Virus record (IMG/VR): IMGVR_UViG_3300013006_000091
Span: 1 to 31,590 of that record
Source: a virus
Direction: 5' to 3' (one strand)
Length of the DNA stretch: 31,590 bases
The notes beneath the pieces are model-generated. The model was not told where the DNA came from, ran no database searches, and worked only from the letters and a program-made list of their open reading frames with translations. The position numbers and the translations under genes are program-made. Shown here piece after piece: positions 31,192 to 31,590 of this stretch (the first letter of the stretch is position 1; every line of letters begins with the position of its first letter).

Positions 31192-31454
31192 TCTTCATCC
31201 TCCTCTTGCTCAATAGGTTCGTGCTTAGTACCAAGTACTTCGCTGTTGTACTCTTGTGCCATCTTCATCATGCCGTATGCGTTCCACGGTGTCATGGCAT
31301 CGCTAACTTCTGTGTGTAAATATCGGGTCCCTTCGTAATCCGCCCACTCGGTTATAATTAACCAGTTAGTGCAGATAAACTCAGTCCCCTTCTCATCTTC
31401 TTCTATAAGAATTTTTAATGCTTCTTCTATTTTATTTCTAAACTCTTTGCTCAT
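31188..31454 (-). CDS. 88-aa acidic phage protein
   Basis: This 88-residue protein has an acidic helix (EFRNKIEEALKILIEEDEKG), then CTNWLIITEWADYEGTRYLHTEV, then MTPWNAYGMMKMA and a very acidic end (EPIEQEEDEE). I recall actinophage proteins with this WLIxTEWA-type core, of unknown function. It overlaps both neighbours by four bases, so translation is coupled along the operon. Confidence 0.6.
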   Translation of the reverse strand: MSKEFRNKIEEALKILIEEDEKGTEFICTNWLIITEWADYEGTRYLHTEVSDAMTPWNAYGMMKMAQEYNSEVLGTKHEPIEQEEDEE

Positions 31455-31590
31455 TTTGCGTTCTGTATCTTTACTACAACTGGCTCACCAGTATGTATAT
31501 CCCAGCGAGATGCAATTTTAATTGCCATTCTAATATCTATTTCCGCCACCTTTGGCGTAGTTTGCTTTCTAGAATTAGCAAAAGCCTCAA
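31451..31590 (-). CDS. 3' end of an unidentified late gene (partial)
   Basis: An open minus-strand frame enters from the right edge and ends with TGA at 31451-31453, overlapping the next ATG. The 45 visible residues begin EAFANSRKQTTPKVAEIDIRM and end with VVVKIQNAK. They are too few to name a family, but the ATGA overlap shows it is part of the same late operon. Portal and terminase genes probably lie farther upstream. Confidence 0.6.
   Translation of the reverse strand, partial: EAFANSRKQTTPKVAEIDIRMAIKIASRWDIHTGEPVVVKIQNAK

Noticed and set aside
1-31590. Search for tRNA genes, CRISPR arrays, insertion sequences, integrase or reverse transcriptase (diversity-generating element)
   Set aside because: No tRNA-like cloverleaf with T-arm, no spaced direct repeats, no transposase motif and no reverse transcriptase motif (such as YADD-type) were seen in the visible frames.

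Overview
The window reads as part of a tailed double-stranded DNA bacteriophage genome whose host is probably an AT-rich actinobacterium. The phage assignment rests on a scaffold and major capsid pair, tail fibre and adhesin genes, an endolysin, a split primase, a DnaB-like ATPase and several phage nucleases. The actinobacterial host is an inference from a clear WhiB-type iron-sulphur regulator (8845-9111), a DUF4192 gene and AT-rich composition. A freshwater or marine planktonic actinobacterium would fit, but the sequence alone cannot prove it.

Layout. Positions 1-9482 form one tightly packed plus-strand block of about 25 small genes, many joined by ATGA or TAATG overlaps. It begins with the end of an unknown gene and two microproteins. 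Then come a secreted or anchored lytic transglycosylase and a run of phage proteins of unknown function that includes DUF4192, an MGLDMYLY-type protein and DUF932. A structured intergenic stretch (3680-3794) precedes the replication genes: a Cas4/RecB-like PD-(D/E)XK nuclease, a Cys/His protein, a RecA/DnaB-fold ATPase, a Holliday-junction-resolvase-like nuclease, and a primase split between two reading frames (CHC2 zinc finger, then Toprim). The block ends with a DUF1599-like protein, a sigma-like or HTH protein, two zinc-ribbon proteins, WhiB and a third PD-(D/E)XK-like protein.

A strong hairpin at 9489-9523 separates this block from a convergent minus-strand late block (31590 down to 9565). 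Read in the direction of transcription, the late block holds: small virion-associated genes of unknown function; a 1791-aa giant protein and three further large proteins (283, 331, 585 aa), which may be internal or ejection proteins; an acidic scaffold-like protein; a major capsid protein resembling the N4-gp56 family; two small head-associated genes; five consecutive Lys/Arg-rich microproteins; a 91-aa and a 306-aa probable connector-region protein; an Ala/Ser/Thr-rich tail fibre; a small beta-rich protein; a poly-glycine adhesin; an 80-aa protein; a GT-A glycosyltransferase; a 673-aa tail protein; and a lysis cassette (membrane protein, M15-type peptidase, holin-like protein).

No tape-measure or tail-tube gene lies between capsid and tail fibres, which favours a short-tailed (podovirus-like) virion. 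Portal and terminase genes are not visible and are expected beyond the right edge; a DNA polymerase would lie beyond the left edge. No tRNA, CRISPR, insertion sequence, integrase or reverse transcriptase was seen. No gene-free stretch exceeds 300 bases.
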